Assembly (NCBI GenBank): GCA_948567375.1
Contig: OX419756.1
Location: 25,894,552-25,958,551, forward strand
Length of the DNA stretch: 64,000 bases
Source of the DNA: Lunularia cruciata
Taxonomy: Eukaryota > Streptophyta > Marchantiopsida > Lunulariales > Lunulariaceae
Reading direction: 5' to 3'
Part shown: one piece after another, positions 33,741 to 45,990 of the stretch
Layout of the letters: the number at the start of each line of letters is the position of its first letter
How positions within the stretch are numbered: position 1 is the first letter of the stretch
Translations under genes and position numbers: made by a program
The notes under the pieces: generated by a model
What the model was told of the DNA's origin: nothing
Database searches by the model: none
The model's input: the letters and a program-made list of their open reading frames with translations, nothing else

Positions 33741-33820
33741 AGGAGACTTTGGAGAGTCAAAAAATATTGAACCCGGAAGTGTATATAAGAGAGGAAGTTG
33801 ATGTTCATTGAGATGCTCAC

Positions 33821-33835
33821 ATTTGAGGAAGGAAA
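33821..33835 (+). other. Polypurine tract of the family B element
   Basis: TTTGAGGAAGGAAATA just before the LTR start at 33838. It links this pol to the family B LTR. Confidence 0.6.
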
Positions 33836-33837
33836 TA

Positions 33838-34951
33838 TGCGGTACCTCAATTTTGTTTTTTTAAGATTTTTAAAGAAGATGTGTATAATTGAAGCCAAAT
33901 TGAAGCCAAATGGTGAACAAAAGAGAAGAATCATATGTTAGGTTCATACCCAAAGAAGTTGACTTTAAGTTAGAGCATGAAGAACTTGGATTGGACTTGA
34001 AGGGTAGCATACCCAAGGGAAGGAAACTTTGCCTTGGAATGATCAACCGAATGCAAAGAAATTGTAACAAATTTTCTTTGGGCCAACCAGTCAAGAAGGT
34101 ACAATCAAGAAAATAGCCAATTCATGAGTGGGATAAATTTAAGAGTGACAAGAGGAACCCATGCAGAAGGCTTGAGTGTCAAGTGAAGATCTACTAAAGA
34201 ATGACAACACATTTAAACACTATAAGGTAAATGTACCCAATAAGGTAAAGTATCATTGGGGCTCTAATGGCAATGTTTAAACCCAAGTGCACCACATACA
34301 TGACAAAGCAACATGCAATATTCTTCCACCAAATGTTCATGGGAGGAAAGGTGAATTGGGCAATGTGCTTTCACCAACAAACAAGGTAGATGATCATGAA
34401 TTGGAGTGTTTGTGGGTGTTTGGAGAAGTTCAAATTGCAATCAATGACTATTAGATGTTGGATTTTGCAGTGCTAATGTTCATTTGGTGTGTTTGATCTT
34501 CAGTGAATAGCAATTGAGGCAATGACAAATTTGTGAGGATCCGCAATGTTGGTAGTATCTTGCACTTGTGATCATAGTGCTAGATTGATGCAAAGCAATT
34601 TTGATTGAGAAAGTTGTGCCTTTATTAGAGGGATGGAATACAATTTGAAGCAAAGTTGTTTCATGGTGAAGTAGCTTTCTTTGGGAGAACTAATTCATCA
34701 CAATTAGTATCAATTTGGAAAGAATTTGAAGAATGATGATTATTGGTGTTGATTATTTGTGACAAGACTGCAAATTGAGCTCTTGTTACTCTCCTCAGGG
34801 TGTGGTTTCTACCCAAGAGATAAAAGAAGAAACTAAGAAGAACTGTTTTGTTCTTTTTACTTAGTATTTAACCATTCTTGACCAATATCTGTATGGGAAT
34901 GAATGATTCCTTATTGATAATTGCAAAAGTGATACCTATTAGATTGTTACA
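33838..34951 (+). mobile_element. Family B 3' LTR, internally deleted
   Basis: Starts TGCGGTACCTCAATTTTG and ends AGATTGTTACA, matching both ends of the other family B LTRs. At 1.1 kb it is shorter than the other copies. Only a trace of the unidentified ORF remains (ALMAMFKPKCTTYMTKQ, FFHQMFMGGKVNWA at about 34258-34380). Confidence 0.8.
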
Positions 34952-35246
34952 ACCCTTTTCCCACAATGGACATTGATCTTTCTAGCACATAGAGGTGCAT
35001 CAAGACACCATGAGCATGCTTCTAGAATTGATAGGTTTGTGAGAGGGATTGGTCAACCCTTTAGGAGGAGATTAGTTATTGTTGGCATTAGAGCATTCTT
35101 GAATGTCCACCTTGATAGGGTGCTTGTCCAAGCTGGTGTCTCAAGTGCCTTCAATATCATTTCTTCCCCAACTTTTTTTGCTCTTCATTTCGTAGAGGAT
35201 CAACTTCCATCATTGATTCCATTTATCCACACTTTCTATGGCATAG

Positions 35247-37161
35247 TCTGGTACTCACATTTTTGTTTTTGGTTTGTTTTGAGAGAAGAACTTTATTGTG
35301 AAGACAAATTAAAGCAAAATGGAAGGAAGTAGAGATAAATTGTGCATTTTGATCCAACCTAAGGGATTTGGCTTTGTATCAAAGGAAGAAGGACTCGGAT
35401 TGGATTGGAAGGACTTTGACCCAAAGGAGGGTTAGTTTGTATCAAAATGAAGGTTGGAAGTCAGAATTACTATGGGAATTGTATTTTTAGTGACAATATG
35501 TCCAAATCCTATGTGCTATATCTTGTTGGAAGCATCTTCTTTAGGGCCTTCCATTGGTACTAAAATCATATAGAGTTTGGAGGTTTGTAGCAAAAGTAAC
35601 AAGCATTTGAAGTTTCTAGAGTAGATACACTAGAGACTTTGGGTCTATACAACTTCAGACTTATATGCCTTTGATTTTATACTACTTTGGACTTATATGC
35701 CTTTGGGTCTATACAACTTTGGACTTATATGACTTCGGATTGAAGCTACTTTGTCTTAGGATGAAGGTGACCCAATCTGAGGTAGTCAAGCATCAAATGC
35801 ATGTGACTTTAGGGGTCTTGCTAGAGTCATCTTAGGAAGTTAGAGTACGGAAAGAAGAAAGTGTTAGGATACCTAAGACTCCAATTTCAGTCCTGATTGA
35901 AGATAGGATAGAATTAGAAGAGAAAATAGTAGTAGTGAATGAACCCAAAGTTCAGGAGACTTGGAAGAAGAAAGTGAAGGACATGGATATGAACAATCTT
36001 TTGATTTTCCTAAGAGATTGTGTAGATAGGAAGATGTTAGAAGTAGGAGACAATGTTTGTCTCAGATTAGATAAAGTGAAATTTGAGTTAGAGTAACTTT
36101 GGAATAGTGTAAGAACAAAAACCCAAAGTGAAGTTGTAGAAGTAGGAGTGCAAGTGTCTTTGGGTGAGTTACCTAAGACATTAGAAGAGAGTGGGTTAGA
36201 GAATGAGAATGAAAATAGGTTAGCTATCATTCCTATTTCAATTCCAATTGAAGAGATAGTAAAATTAGTGGATGAAGAAGTGATATTAGATAGACTCAAA
36301 TAAGGAGATAGAAGGAAGATTGGGTTTGGAAGCCAAAGTAGAATTTGATATTGGATCGAATTAGAAACATATTTGAGATTTGAATCGACGGATATGAAGA
36401 GTGGGTTGGCATTTTGGAACTTAAGATTGTTAGGAAATAGTATTTTAGTTAGTAATTGTCAAATTGCTTTGCTTATTTAAAGAAGCATTTGCAGTGCTAT
36501 ATTATTTATAATTTATATTTTCAAAGTTGAGTAAAGCAAAGTGCTATAACTTAGTGCTTGTCATTTCAACTTAATTTTGAGTATCAATCTTGTGTGTGTG
36601 TTTGTGACTGTTTGGAGAATTTTGAAGTGCAAATGACTGCTTGTTGGATGTTGGATTTCACAACTCTGATTTCATTTTATGTGTTTGATCCTAAGGAGAT
36701 AGTAATCAAAGCAATACTTGACAAATCTGAGAGGAATTGTAGTGTTGGTAGTATTCTATATTGGTAGTATTCTGCATTGGTGAGCATAATATAGGGTTGA
36801 TGCAAAGTAATTTTGATCAAGGAAGTTGTGCCTTTAGTGGAGGGGTGGAACACAATTTTGAGGCAAGATCATTTCATGGTGAAGTAGCCTTCTTTGGAGG
36901 AATCTGAATCATCACAATCAAGATTGTTTGGAAAGATTTGATGGAGTTGTGATTATGGGAACGTAATTTGTGATAAGACTGTGAGTCAGTGCTTGTTACT
37001 CTCTTCTTGGTGTGGTTTCTACCTTAGAGATTAAAGATGAAACCAAGAAGAACTGAATTGTTATTGTTTACTTTGTATTTGACCATTTCTTACTCGTATC
37101 TCTCTAGGAACAAACTTTACTTATTGATTGCTGCAAAAGTGATACTTGTTGGGTTGTCACA
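35247..37161 (+). mobile_element. Family B solo LTR inside the LINE-like copy
   Basis: A 1,915-bp unit starting TCTGGTACTCACATTTTTG and ending GGGTTGTCACA. It is flanked by CATAG (35242-35246) and CATAA (37162-37166), a 5-bp duplication with one change. LINE sequence is continuous across it when removed. It contains the coiled-coil ORF (35955-36300) but not the core of the other ORF. A run of TATATGCCTTTGG-type repeats lies at 35640-35745. Confidence 0.82.
35955..36300 (+). pseudogene. Coiled-coil ORF remnant in the family B solo LTR
   Basis: A Glu/Lys/Leu-rich frame, MNNLLIFLRDCVDRKMLEVGD then a stop-interrupted LDKVKFELE and TKTQSEVVEVGVQVS. It aligns with 18292-18480 in the other copy (VDRKIVEVEDNV ... 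VQEVGVHVS). The product is unknown. Confidence 0.45.
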
Positions 37162-39338
37162 CATAAAGATTACTTTGTTGTATAGTCACCATACTTCCAC
37201 AAGAGACTTCACACAACTTGTATCTGCTAAAGGTACCCACTAGGGTTTATCTTCTTGAAGGACCTTTTTTTGCCATAGCTCACCATATTGCTTTGCGTGA
37301 CATTGTGGTTGGTTTTCTTTCATAACTCTATCCATCCATCTCTAATGATACCCATATCTTAGGCCCTTTGGAGGATGTGGTACATGCCATAGAAGCATTT
37401 ACATGGAGCTTATAGACCTTGGGTTTACAAGTCTAGACTTATAAATGCAAGGTATGGAGCCCATGTGCAATTCTCACTCCCTCATACTTTCTACCAAGGT
37501 TCCAATTCCCTATAGGAGGTGTGAAAATATTGGGATCTCCACTAGGGATGGAGGATTATTATAGCACATTCATCTTCATCACATTGGTGCAAGCCGCTGC
37601 ACATGTCCACTTACTTCCTAGGTTGGGGAATGCACAAGTAGCCTACTCCATCTTAGTTTGTAGCTATCTCCCTTAAGCCTCCTATCTAGCTTGTACATAA
37701 CCTTTTACAGAGGCACTTTTGCCACATTTATGCACTTTGAACTACATTTTATGCCATACCTTCTCCACTTTCCTAAGGCCATGTACATTCCCACAACTAT
37801 CAATGGAGTGGTGTAGACTATAGATAACCCTTCCCATAGCCATGGAAAGATGTTGTCTCATAATACAAGAGATTATTGCACAAATAGCCTTTGTAGGTGG
37901 GGGCTCTAGCGGCCTCCCCACTTAGCCAAAAGTCTATTATACCATGGTCATCCTTTCTATTGGCACCTATCATGATAGTGGATTCAGGTACCCGTGAATT
38001 TTAGAGTTATCTATGGTTGGCTTGAGATCTATTACCAAGTCCTACATGCTCAACACTTCCAACATTCACAGACTTTGTTACATTAGACTTTAGAAAGATT
38101 TAAGTAGACATAAGTGAGCATATTTAAGTAGACATAAGTGAGCATATGCATATCCACACCCTTACTAGTATCCTTGCTAACATATCAATATTTGATAGAA
38201 ATAGGATTCTTTCTTGTGGAAGAAAAGGCTCCAGAGCCTAGCTCCATGCCTCCTCTTTGATAGAAGAACTTTATTTCACATCAAAGAAGTTTACCATTGC
38301 TCTCCGTGTTTGTTTAGGTCTCCCTCATCTAGCCTTGCTAGGCCTTCCAAGCCAATGCACATGTGGTTCTACATATGATACACATGGCATGCATCTATTG
38401 CAATGTTTGTAGGTGAAGAGCCCACTAGAGTTCATGATGCCATCCGGGATATATTGGCTCAACTTCCTCAATCCACATGGGCCCAAGTATAGATCAAGCG
38501 GTGGATGGACTTATCAAGACCACCCCCATGCCGGATGAGAGTAACTATCACCACATTTGTAGATGGTTGGCACACTTGTATGATGTGGTAGTTGTAAACT
38601 CCCTAAAGCAGAGACACTAGCACAAGTACACATTCCATCAAGAGTAGTAGTGACCATTGCAGCTCAAGGAAAGGAGGATCATTATGAAACTCAACTTGCA
38701 TCTAACACCTTCATCACCATGTTGATGGACTGCTTAAGGAAGCAACACAAGGTTCCTCATAGAAGAGAGGAGCAAATGGTTGTCTCCCAAGCCATGCTCA
38801 CCTCCTACTTCTGACAGTGAGTTCCAATCACATTACAACAATCTCAAGCCTAGGGTCTTCATAGATGGGCTGTAGCTGTAGAAGGACTCACCACCTCTAG
38901 GGCACTTGCCCTCTCACTTACTAGATACACCATTAGAGGACCTTTATCACACAATCTAGTAGTAGGTTTGTTTGCAACTGGTAGTTGGATGCTTGTTTGC
39001 CTCCCTCTTGGGATTGTTTGTTGGTCTTGGTCCTATGGCGGTTTGTAGCCCTTTGGTTTTTTTTTGTTCCATGCTTGGTTCCCTCATGTACTCCTTTTCT
39101 CTTTTCTTTGGGGTTTTTATTTGTGTTTTTTCTCCTTCCTCCTTTACAAAGTTTGATAGTTAAGAGAACAAAACAAATGGCATAAAGCACAAAACACTTG
39201 AAAATTTGTTTGAGAGTGAATGGAGGCTTGCACACATTTTAAATAGGGAGATGGGACTCCCCTCCAAATGGTGTAACAAGAAAACGCAATATAGAGAAAG
39301 GACGGAAGGACACATCAAGCCATATAAGAAAGAAAGGA

Positions 39339-39766
39339 CACAAAGGGTAAGATGGGTTAGGCCCAAGAGGATGATAGGATATTAATGAGAAATCTGTCTC
39401 CATGTAATTAAGACATAAAAGGAATAATAAAGCTTAATCTTTTATTGAACTTCAATGATCAATCGTACTATATTTGAGCACACAGAGGGTAAGATGGGTT
39501 AGGCCCCGAGAGGATGATAGGATATTGATGATAAATCTGTCTTCATGTAATTAAGAAATTAAAGTAATAATAAAGCTTAATCTTTTATTGAACTTCAATT
39601 ATCACTCGTATTATATTTAAGCACACAAAGGGTAAGATGGGTTGTTCCCAAGAGGATGATAGGATATTAATGATAAATCTTTCATGATGTAATCAAGACA
39701 TAAGAGGAATAATAAAGATTAATATTTTACTGAATTTCAATTATCACTCATACTATATTTGAAAGT
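39339..39766 (+). repeat. Tandem repeat, three units of about 142 bp
   Basis: Units start at 39339, 39481 and 39624 with CACAAAGGGTAAGATGGGTT. Each carries AAGAGGATGATAGGATATT and an AATAATAAAGCTTAATCTTTTATTGAACTTCAAT-like block. Spacing is 142 and 143 bp. The third unit is the most diverged. No protein coding is evident. It borders the 3' side of the LINE-like element after about 180 bp. Confidence 0.85.
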
Positions 39767-42700
39767 CACATTTATGTAAGTATTATATAAACCAGATCAG
39801 TAGAGTATCCAAAAAATTAACCTAATATACTTAATTTTACGTAATGTAGATTAATACTACTGATATTCAATATAATAAGGTCAACTTATTGAGGACTTGC
39901 ATTGTTTTTAGTTGCTCAAATGGGTCTAGTTTAGCGTTATGTGATGAACGACAGATCGCCAATGGTGAATGGACTTGTTCGACAAATTTTTGGACGATAA
40001 GATAAGATGTATTGGCGTTAAGATTTGCAACTCTATACGTTTCTACGCATAACATTTATTCTTGGACACTATAGTCACTTCAATTCCGGTAATTCCAAAT
40101 TCAACGGAGAAAAGAGATATGATCCTTCATATCCTGGTGTACATTCTGGTAAGCTTTTATTCATACATTTCCTATGAAGAAATGCTTTTGAAAAGAGTAT
40201 GTTTTGTGTAAAATCAACGGCCGAGTGATTCGTGTTAGTGTCCTTAGTTTTTTTAGCCATCAAATTCCATGAATAAATCTAATGCATGGGTTGCAAGAGA
40301 TGTCCGCCTCTTTCTAGGTAACAGTTCACTCAAGATTTAACTAGAACTAGCTTAAAAAAACACAGTACACTAAGATGCTGAATAAATAACTACAAAGAAT
40401 TTTGTTGCACGGAGAACTGCTCTCATGGATAATAATATTCATCTTATAAGATAACTCACATAATATACATATTTTAGACTCCCCCTCTAGTACCATGATG
40501 TACTAATTTTGTCAAGTAAGACAGTGAACGCTAGACGCATCATTTCACGATCTATTTACTCTTGAGGTTTGTTACTTTCAATATAAGCCAAGAGTTGAAA
40601 TTTATGGACTCTCATCCTTCTTCACTTGTGAAATAAGGACATCCTCCCAACATATAAGGACATATTTCACATGTGTTGGTCCAAAGTCTAATATATGAAA
40701 ATCTACTCTCGCACTCAGTAATGCATATGTTTTTTCAGTGAACTCTATATGTTAAAATTGCATTTTAGATGTAGTACATGTAATAGTTGAGGTTGGCTTA
40801 GCATATACACTATAGTACTGTAAAGCAATCGAAGCCAGAGTTTGCACAAAACACCCAGTGCTGATATATAGTTTTCGCGTTTCCATTGTAAATTATTTCC
40901 ATCAAGATTCTACTAGCGAAGTCAAGAAGGGTTGAGTAGAAACCAAGAGAGGTAGGACAAATGCATCCATTAGTTTAGAACCTGCATATAGTACGGAGGT
41001 AATCTATTTCCAGATCTGTAAATAAGAGTAAATTGAAGTGATTTTGAGTATCTTTTTAGTCTTCTTTGCATTTTGAAATTGATATAAAATTTGCATCCGT
41101 TTTGCACACTATACTGATTCAAGTTATACCGAACAAAAGTACTAATGGTTCGAAACGTCGAAAAGATAAAGAAATATGAAGGATCGCGACATTTCGAGAC
41201 TATACCATTTTCGAGACAATATTTTTGTTTAATACTAAAGATTATTTTCAGCAATATCATCATCCTTGTCTTTATCCTGTTTCTGAATGGCATTGTTATG
41301 GACTATGAATGCTAATCAAACTCACCATGCTGGGCTTTCGCTTTCCGACACGAACATATTTAACCGATCGTAGATATAAAGTACTATGGTCAAAAGATAT
41401 GAACAAATCAGCTGTACAAGATCTTCGATTTGTACCTGTCTTTCGGTCCCGTTGCATAAAGTACTGGTGTGAATTGAGTGTGGTAAACTTCCAGCTCTGA
41501 AATTAGCTCTATGAAGATCAATCTGTTTGCGCATGTTCTCAGATTAAGAGCACAGGATGAGACGAAATTTATCAGTTGAGTACCCTAGAGTATACAGTAG
41601 CTAGAAACGCACCGTCACTTGCAACTACCGATTTGCGTGTTGATCCTGGTAAATAATGAGGATACTGAACCATAGTGGTGTAGTTATTCGCGTAATAGTG
41701 GAGACCAGAAACATTATGTCCCATTTTATTCTTTTATCTCGATGATAACTGGCCTGGCGGCCTGACGTTTTAACTCGACTTGTCTTGATTCCATGTTGTA
41801 TGTCTCTGATTGCAAAGACGGGTTTCTCTGATCAGATTTGGGGAGCTCAATAAGTTTGTTATTAAGTTGGATGACTACGTTCTCCACAAGTTCGAAGCGT
41901 CTTTGGATTGGGCCCTAAGTATCGAGTACGATATAGCCTGATTGATGCAGGTTATTACTTTGGTCTAGATCGGACGTCCCTGCTAAGCTCTCCAAAGGGA
42001 AGACAATTTGAGAAATTTCATATAGAAGACATTTCGGGAAATGTTCAAGCTCGACATGGAAGCTTTACACGGACAGGTGATGTGTTGTTTCAATCCATGT
42101 GAATAAAACATCCTGATGAAAATATCAGCTGAAAATGTCCCTGATGTCCCTGATGGTCTCACCTAATGGTAATGTATCATCACTTTGGTATGGAATGTCC
42201 CTCCCTGATAGGCTCTCTAAAGTATTGAGATTCAAAGGAACGTTCAAGTTGATTAGCACATAGGACCGTTAATAAAGAACCGTTAATATAGAGAGCAATA
42301 TTAGTGTTACATGTTACACATCGCCATGTTAGGCTTAATGGTGTCGACTTTGAGAAGTGAAATCGTCACTGTTTGTATAGTCAGAGACTGAGATGAAAGA
42401 GAAAACTTACAAACTTCCAAATCAAATTGAATGGAATTGAGCAAATATCTAACTTAAAAGCAACTCTTCACCAAATTCACAAGACATGCTTAGGTTGTTA
42501 GTTGGTCCTTGATGCTCCCGTAATCGTGGGACTCAAACTGTCTTGAATGTGAAGGTGAACGATATCCTTTGCTTAATATTCAGTTAATATACAGCTGCCT
42601 ATATCTCCATAAGAGCATTGGGTGATGCTCTCCTATTACTCACCACGTAATTGAACCCGGAAGCCTGTTTCTATCCTCGCGAGGTTCTGTCTTCACCAAG

Positions 42701-42900
42701 TGATGTCCTCGTCCTCAGGTGAGTGATCTTTGTCACATGCGATCCTTGTCATCTCGTGAGACGGTTCTAGTCATTTCACAAGCAATGAGCGATATTTTCG
42801 CAGAATTTGTGAGAAAAACCGAAGGAGAAAATCTAAACAGAAGAGGTGGTGAATGAAGAGGGTGTGAATATGTCTCGCTTGAACTGTTTAATTATAGTGA
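39767..42900. other. Unrecognised, apparently low-copy DNA
   Basis: No transposon protein, LTR or repeat seen elsewhere in the window is found over about 3.1 kb. The longest frames (40970-41293 minus, 41908-42102 plus) match nothing I know. Base composition is more even, with more CG dinucleotides than in the retroelements. It may be host intergenic DNA, or gene-flanking DNA linked to the P450 fragments that follow. Confidence 0.4.
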
Positions 42901-42917
42901 AGCAAAACTGAGTGTTT

Positions 42918-45030
42918 ATTTTTTCTTAGGCTTGAGTTGTGAAGAGATAATGAGTGTTTATTTCTTTTAAGTGAGTGTTGATTGTGAAGAGATCACAATT
43001 AGCTCATTTGAATGGGCAAGACCAAACTGCCAAGACACCTTGAGAAAGTGCAGGATGATTGATACGGGTAGTTTAGTGTTTGTGAAGGGAAAGTGAGGGT
43101 TTATTTTTCAAGGCTTGAAATGTGAACTGTAACACCCATTTGTGCATGTGTATAGTATTGTGATATTTAGCTTGGTATTACTAGTACTTGAGAGATATTG
43201 TTTATATAGAGATAAAGGATGGTTCTACATTAGTCATAATTAGCTAAAGTTAGTCATAGCTAAGATAGAGGACCCCTTACTTTAGAGGAAGTGGAAAAGA
43301 TGAGCACCACTATTTTGGATTCTAGTGTGTTGACTTGGTATTATTCCTAGGTGTTTGGCTTTGAGGAAAGAGTTGAGAACTCTGGGGCTCGCAAGCCTTT
43401 TTGTTTTGGATTCTTTTATAGTCCAAGGATAACCCATGTGAAGGAATCCTTGACTTAGTGGTTGAGTCAAGATAAGATCACATGCTTGTGGAATATGCCC
43501 ATGTGAATGGATATTCCTTTCTACTTTTTGATTTTACTTGATTTTTAGTCTAGTAACTTGAGTTACTGTAGTAATTAGTAACTTTGGAACATAACTATTT
43601 CACAAGTATATAAACAAGGGGTGAGGAGGTACTCATTATCCTTTCATTTGCAACTATCTCTCTCTCATTGAGTTCTCTAGTGAGCAATGTCTTGAGTCTT
43701 GGAGTGTTAGCCTTGGAGGAGTATGATGGAGTTGGGGTTCCTTGCCTTCTTAGTCCATGGTACGCTACCATAATAGCCATCAGAGGTTCATCTTGAGTGA
43801 GAGACAGGCCGGCTCATAGAACAGATCATCAATGATTATTTCTTCTAATAGAGTGTTTATCGTGAAGAGATCATAGCCATCTCTTTTGAATGGGCATTGG
43901 CCAAACTACTGAGACACCTTGAGATCACGGATAAAGTGCATGATAATAGGGATAAAGTGCAGGATAACAGGTATGGGTAATTTAGTGATTGTGAAGAGAA
44001 AGTGAAAGTTTACTTCTTCTAGGCTTGAAATGTGAACAGCTAATGAGTGCTTATTTCTTCTAATTGAATGTTTATCATGAAGAGATCATAGCCATTTGAA
44101 TGGGCACTGACCAAACTGCTGAGACACCTTGAGATTATGGAGAAAGTGTAGAATGATTGATACAAGTAGTTTATTGATTGTGTAGAGAAATTGAGGGTTT
44201 ATGTCTTTATGCTTGAATTGTGAATAGATAATGTGTGCTTATTTCTTCTGAAATAAGCACTCATTATTTTGAGTGTTTATCGTGAAGAGATCACATCCAA
44301 CTTGTTTGAATGGTCACTAACCAAACTGTTGGGAGACCATGAGATTATGGAGAAAGTGCCAAATGAATTGGAAATTGTTGTTAGACCACATCGGCTAGTA
44401 GTAGAGGGAACTAAAACAGACAGTTTAGTTATCCTGAAGAGGAAGTGAGGATTTATTTCTTCTAGGCTTGAATTGTGAAAAAATAATGAGTGCTTATTTT
44501 CTAAGGGATTGTTTATCGTGAACAGATCACAACCAGCTCATTTGAATGGGCATTGACCAAACTGCTGAGAGACCTTCAGATTATGGAGAAAACACAAGAT
44601 GGATTGGACATTGTAGTTGGAGCACATGGACTAACATAGGTGATTGATATGGACAGTTTAGTCATTATGAAGTGAAAGTGAGGGTTTATTTATTCTAGGC
44701 TTGAATTGTGAATAGATAATAAGTGCTTACTTTTTCTATGTGAGTGGTTATTGCAAAGAGAAAGTGAAGGTTTATTTCCTCTAGGCTTGAATTGTGAACA
44801 AAAAAGAAGTGTTTATTTCTTCTAAATTTGAACTGTGTGCATTGTGAAGAGATCACGACCAACTTGTTTGAATGAGCATTGACCAAAGTACTAAGACACC
44901 CTAAGATTATGGAGAAAGTGCCAAATGAATTGGTTAGTGTAGTTGGACCACATCAACTAGTGGAGGGGATTGGTATGGGCAGATTATACTACCTTCATGT
45001 TGTTGCAAAGGAGACTATGCAATTGAACTC
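42918..45030 (+). pseudogene. Tandem array of cytochrome P450 exon fragments
   Basis: Six degenerate units contain the P450 I-helix segment EITTNSFEWALTKLLRH or a variant, with the TTT codon of FEWA at 43007, 43885, 44095, 44305, 44541 and 44867. Several continue into EIMEKVQDELDIVVGPHQLVE. The last unit extends through GRLYYLHVVAKETMQLN, equivalent to the K-helix YLQAVVKETLRL with the Glu of the ExxR motif at 45011 but Gln for Arg. Monomers are about 185-325 bp apart once the LTR in the first gap is removed. Each unit also carries AGGCTTGAATTGTGAA upstream. The heme-binding Cys loop and the rest of a P450 are absent, so nothing functional is encoded. The subfamily is not determined. Confidence 0.8.
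43128..43816 (+). mobile_element. Family C solo LTR inside the P450 array
   Basis: Complete LTR, TGTAACACCCATTTG ... CAGGCCGGCTCA. Flanks are TGAAC (43123-43127) and TAGAAC (43817-43822), a target duplication with an extra A. The P450 repeat unit (TGAAATGTGAAC ... AGATCATCAATG) is continuous when the LTR is removed. A TATATAAAC box lies at about 43608. Confidence 0.85.
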
Positions 45031-45990
45031 ACTCAATAAAAGCAAGGCTTGAACTTGCATCTCACATTCTTGCACACAAACAAAAGTGCCAATGTACAAT
45101 AAAAAGAGAACCATATCTCAAGAGTATGGGTTGAAGAATAAACTTTCCATTGCATTTAAACACTTTGAATGTGAAATATATACATTATCTATCAAGAAAT
45201 TCATGTTTATACTAAGTGGGTAGAAAACTCTAAGATAAGGTTGAAAAGAGGATTACATCAATCAAAATACATTATATGAATTGGTGAAATTGAAAAATTG
45301 GACATTTATCAAAATTGAAACAAGGTCCACAAAGCTTCATGGAGATGACAACAAGCAAAGAACTTGTGAGAAGAACCTAAGAAGAACTAAAAATTCCAAG
45401 TCTCATGCATCACAAATAACAAGAATGTAGCTTCATGTGTCAGTGTTAATCCATTGATTATTATTGTGCAACAACAACTGCTTGTATAATTCTGTTCTCT
45501 TGTTTTGCAATATGATGGACATTTGAAGCTATTTGCTCAATGTCCAAGCCAACCAAGCTGACCTCCACTTTCACACATCAAGCAATGTCATCCATTTGTC
45601 AACTTTTTCTTCTTCAAGGTGCATCTTGATCAGTTCAAATCTATTGTGATAGTTCTAGATGTGATTGGTACTAGCACTCCAAAAGGTTCTTAAGCTTCCA
45701 ATGAGCTAGATTCAATAGCCTTTCCATTAAAAAGTTGCTTAATTGTATTTGTGAGTCATTCATGGCTATTCTATACAAGTGCTTGTTGGCATTGCTGGCT
45801 ATAGATATCAATAGTTTTTCCACCTTATCCAAGTTTTGATAACGGGTATCAAATTTCCAAGGCATTGAATCTGCTCAATCAACTTCATGTGCAAATCTTT
45901 GGAAGTTCCAATTGTTGACAAACTTAAATCATTACTTGCAAGATATAGATTGCATCAATGATACCTAATTCAATGAGGTCTTGCTTATAC
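45031..45990. other. Unassigned segment, no gene recognised
   Basis: A 64-codon minus-strand frame (45671-45865, MPWKFDTRYQNLDKVEKLL) is the only notable open stretch and is unknown to me. It lies between the P450 array and family E sequence and may be a decayed element. Confidence 0.3.

Larger units (their letters stand above)
34952..39160 (+). mobile_element. Non-LTR retrotransposon copy 2, interrupted by a family B LTR
   Basis: The first segment, 34952-35246, has RIDRFVRGIGQPFRRRLVIV, FLNVHLDRVLVQAGVSSAFN and LPSLIPFIHTFYGI. The same reverse transcriptase resumes at 37162 with GDFTQLVSAKGT and, near 37345, ISNDTHILGPLEDVV, where the usual ADD box is changed to SND. The EPTRVHD block at about 38420 and the T-rich 3' end at 38960-39160 match copy 1. 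Many stops are present. The 5' end is missing at 34952, where a family B 3' LTR ends. Confidence 0.75.

Noticed and set aside
34973-35332. 119-codon frame as a separate gene
   Set aside because: The first 90 codons are the LINE-like reverse transcriptase and the rest reads into the inserted family B LTR.
39339-39766. CRISPR array
   Set aside because: Repeats are 142 bp and contiguous without unique spacers; this is an ordinary tandem repeat in a plant genome.
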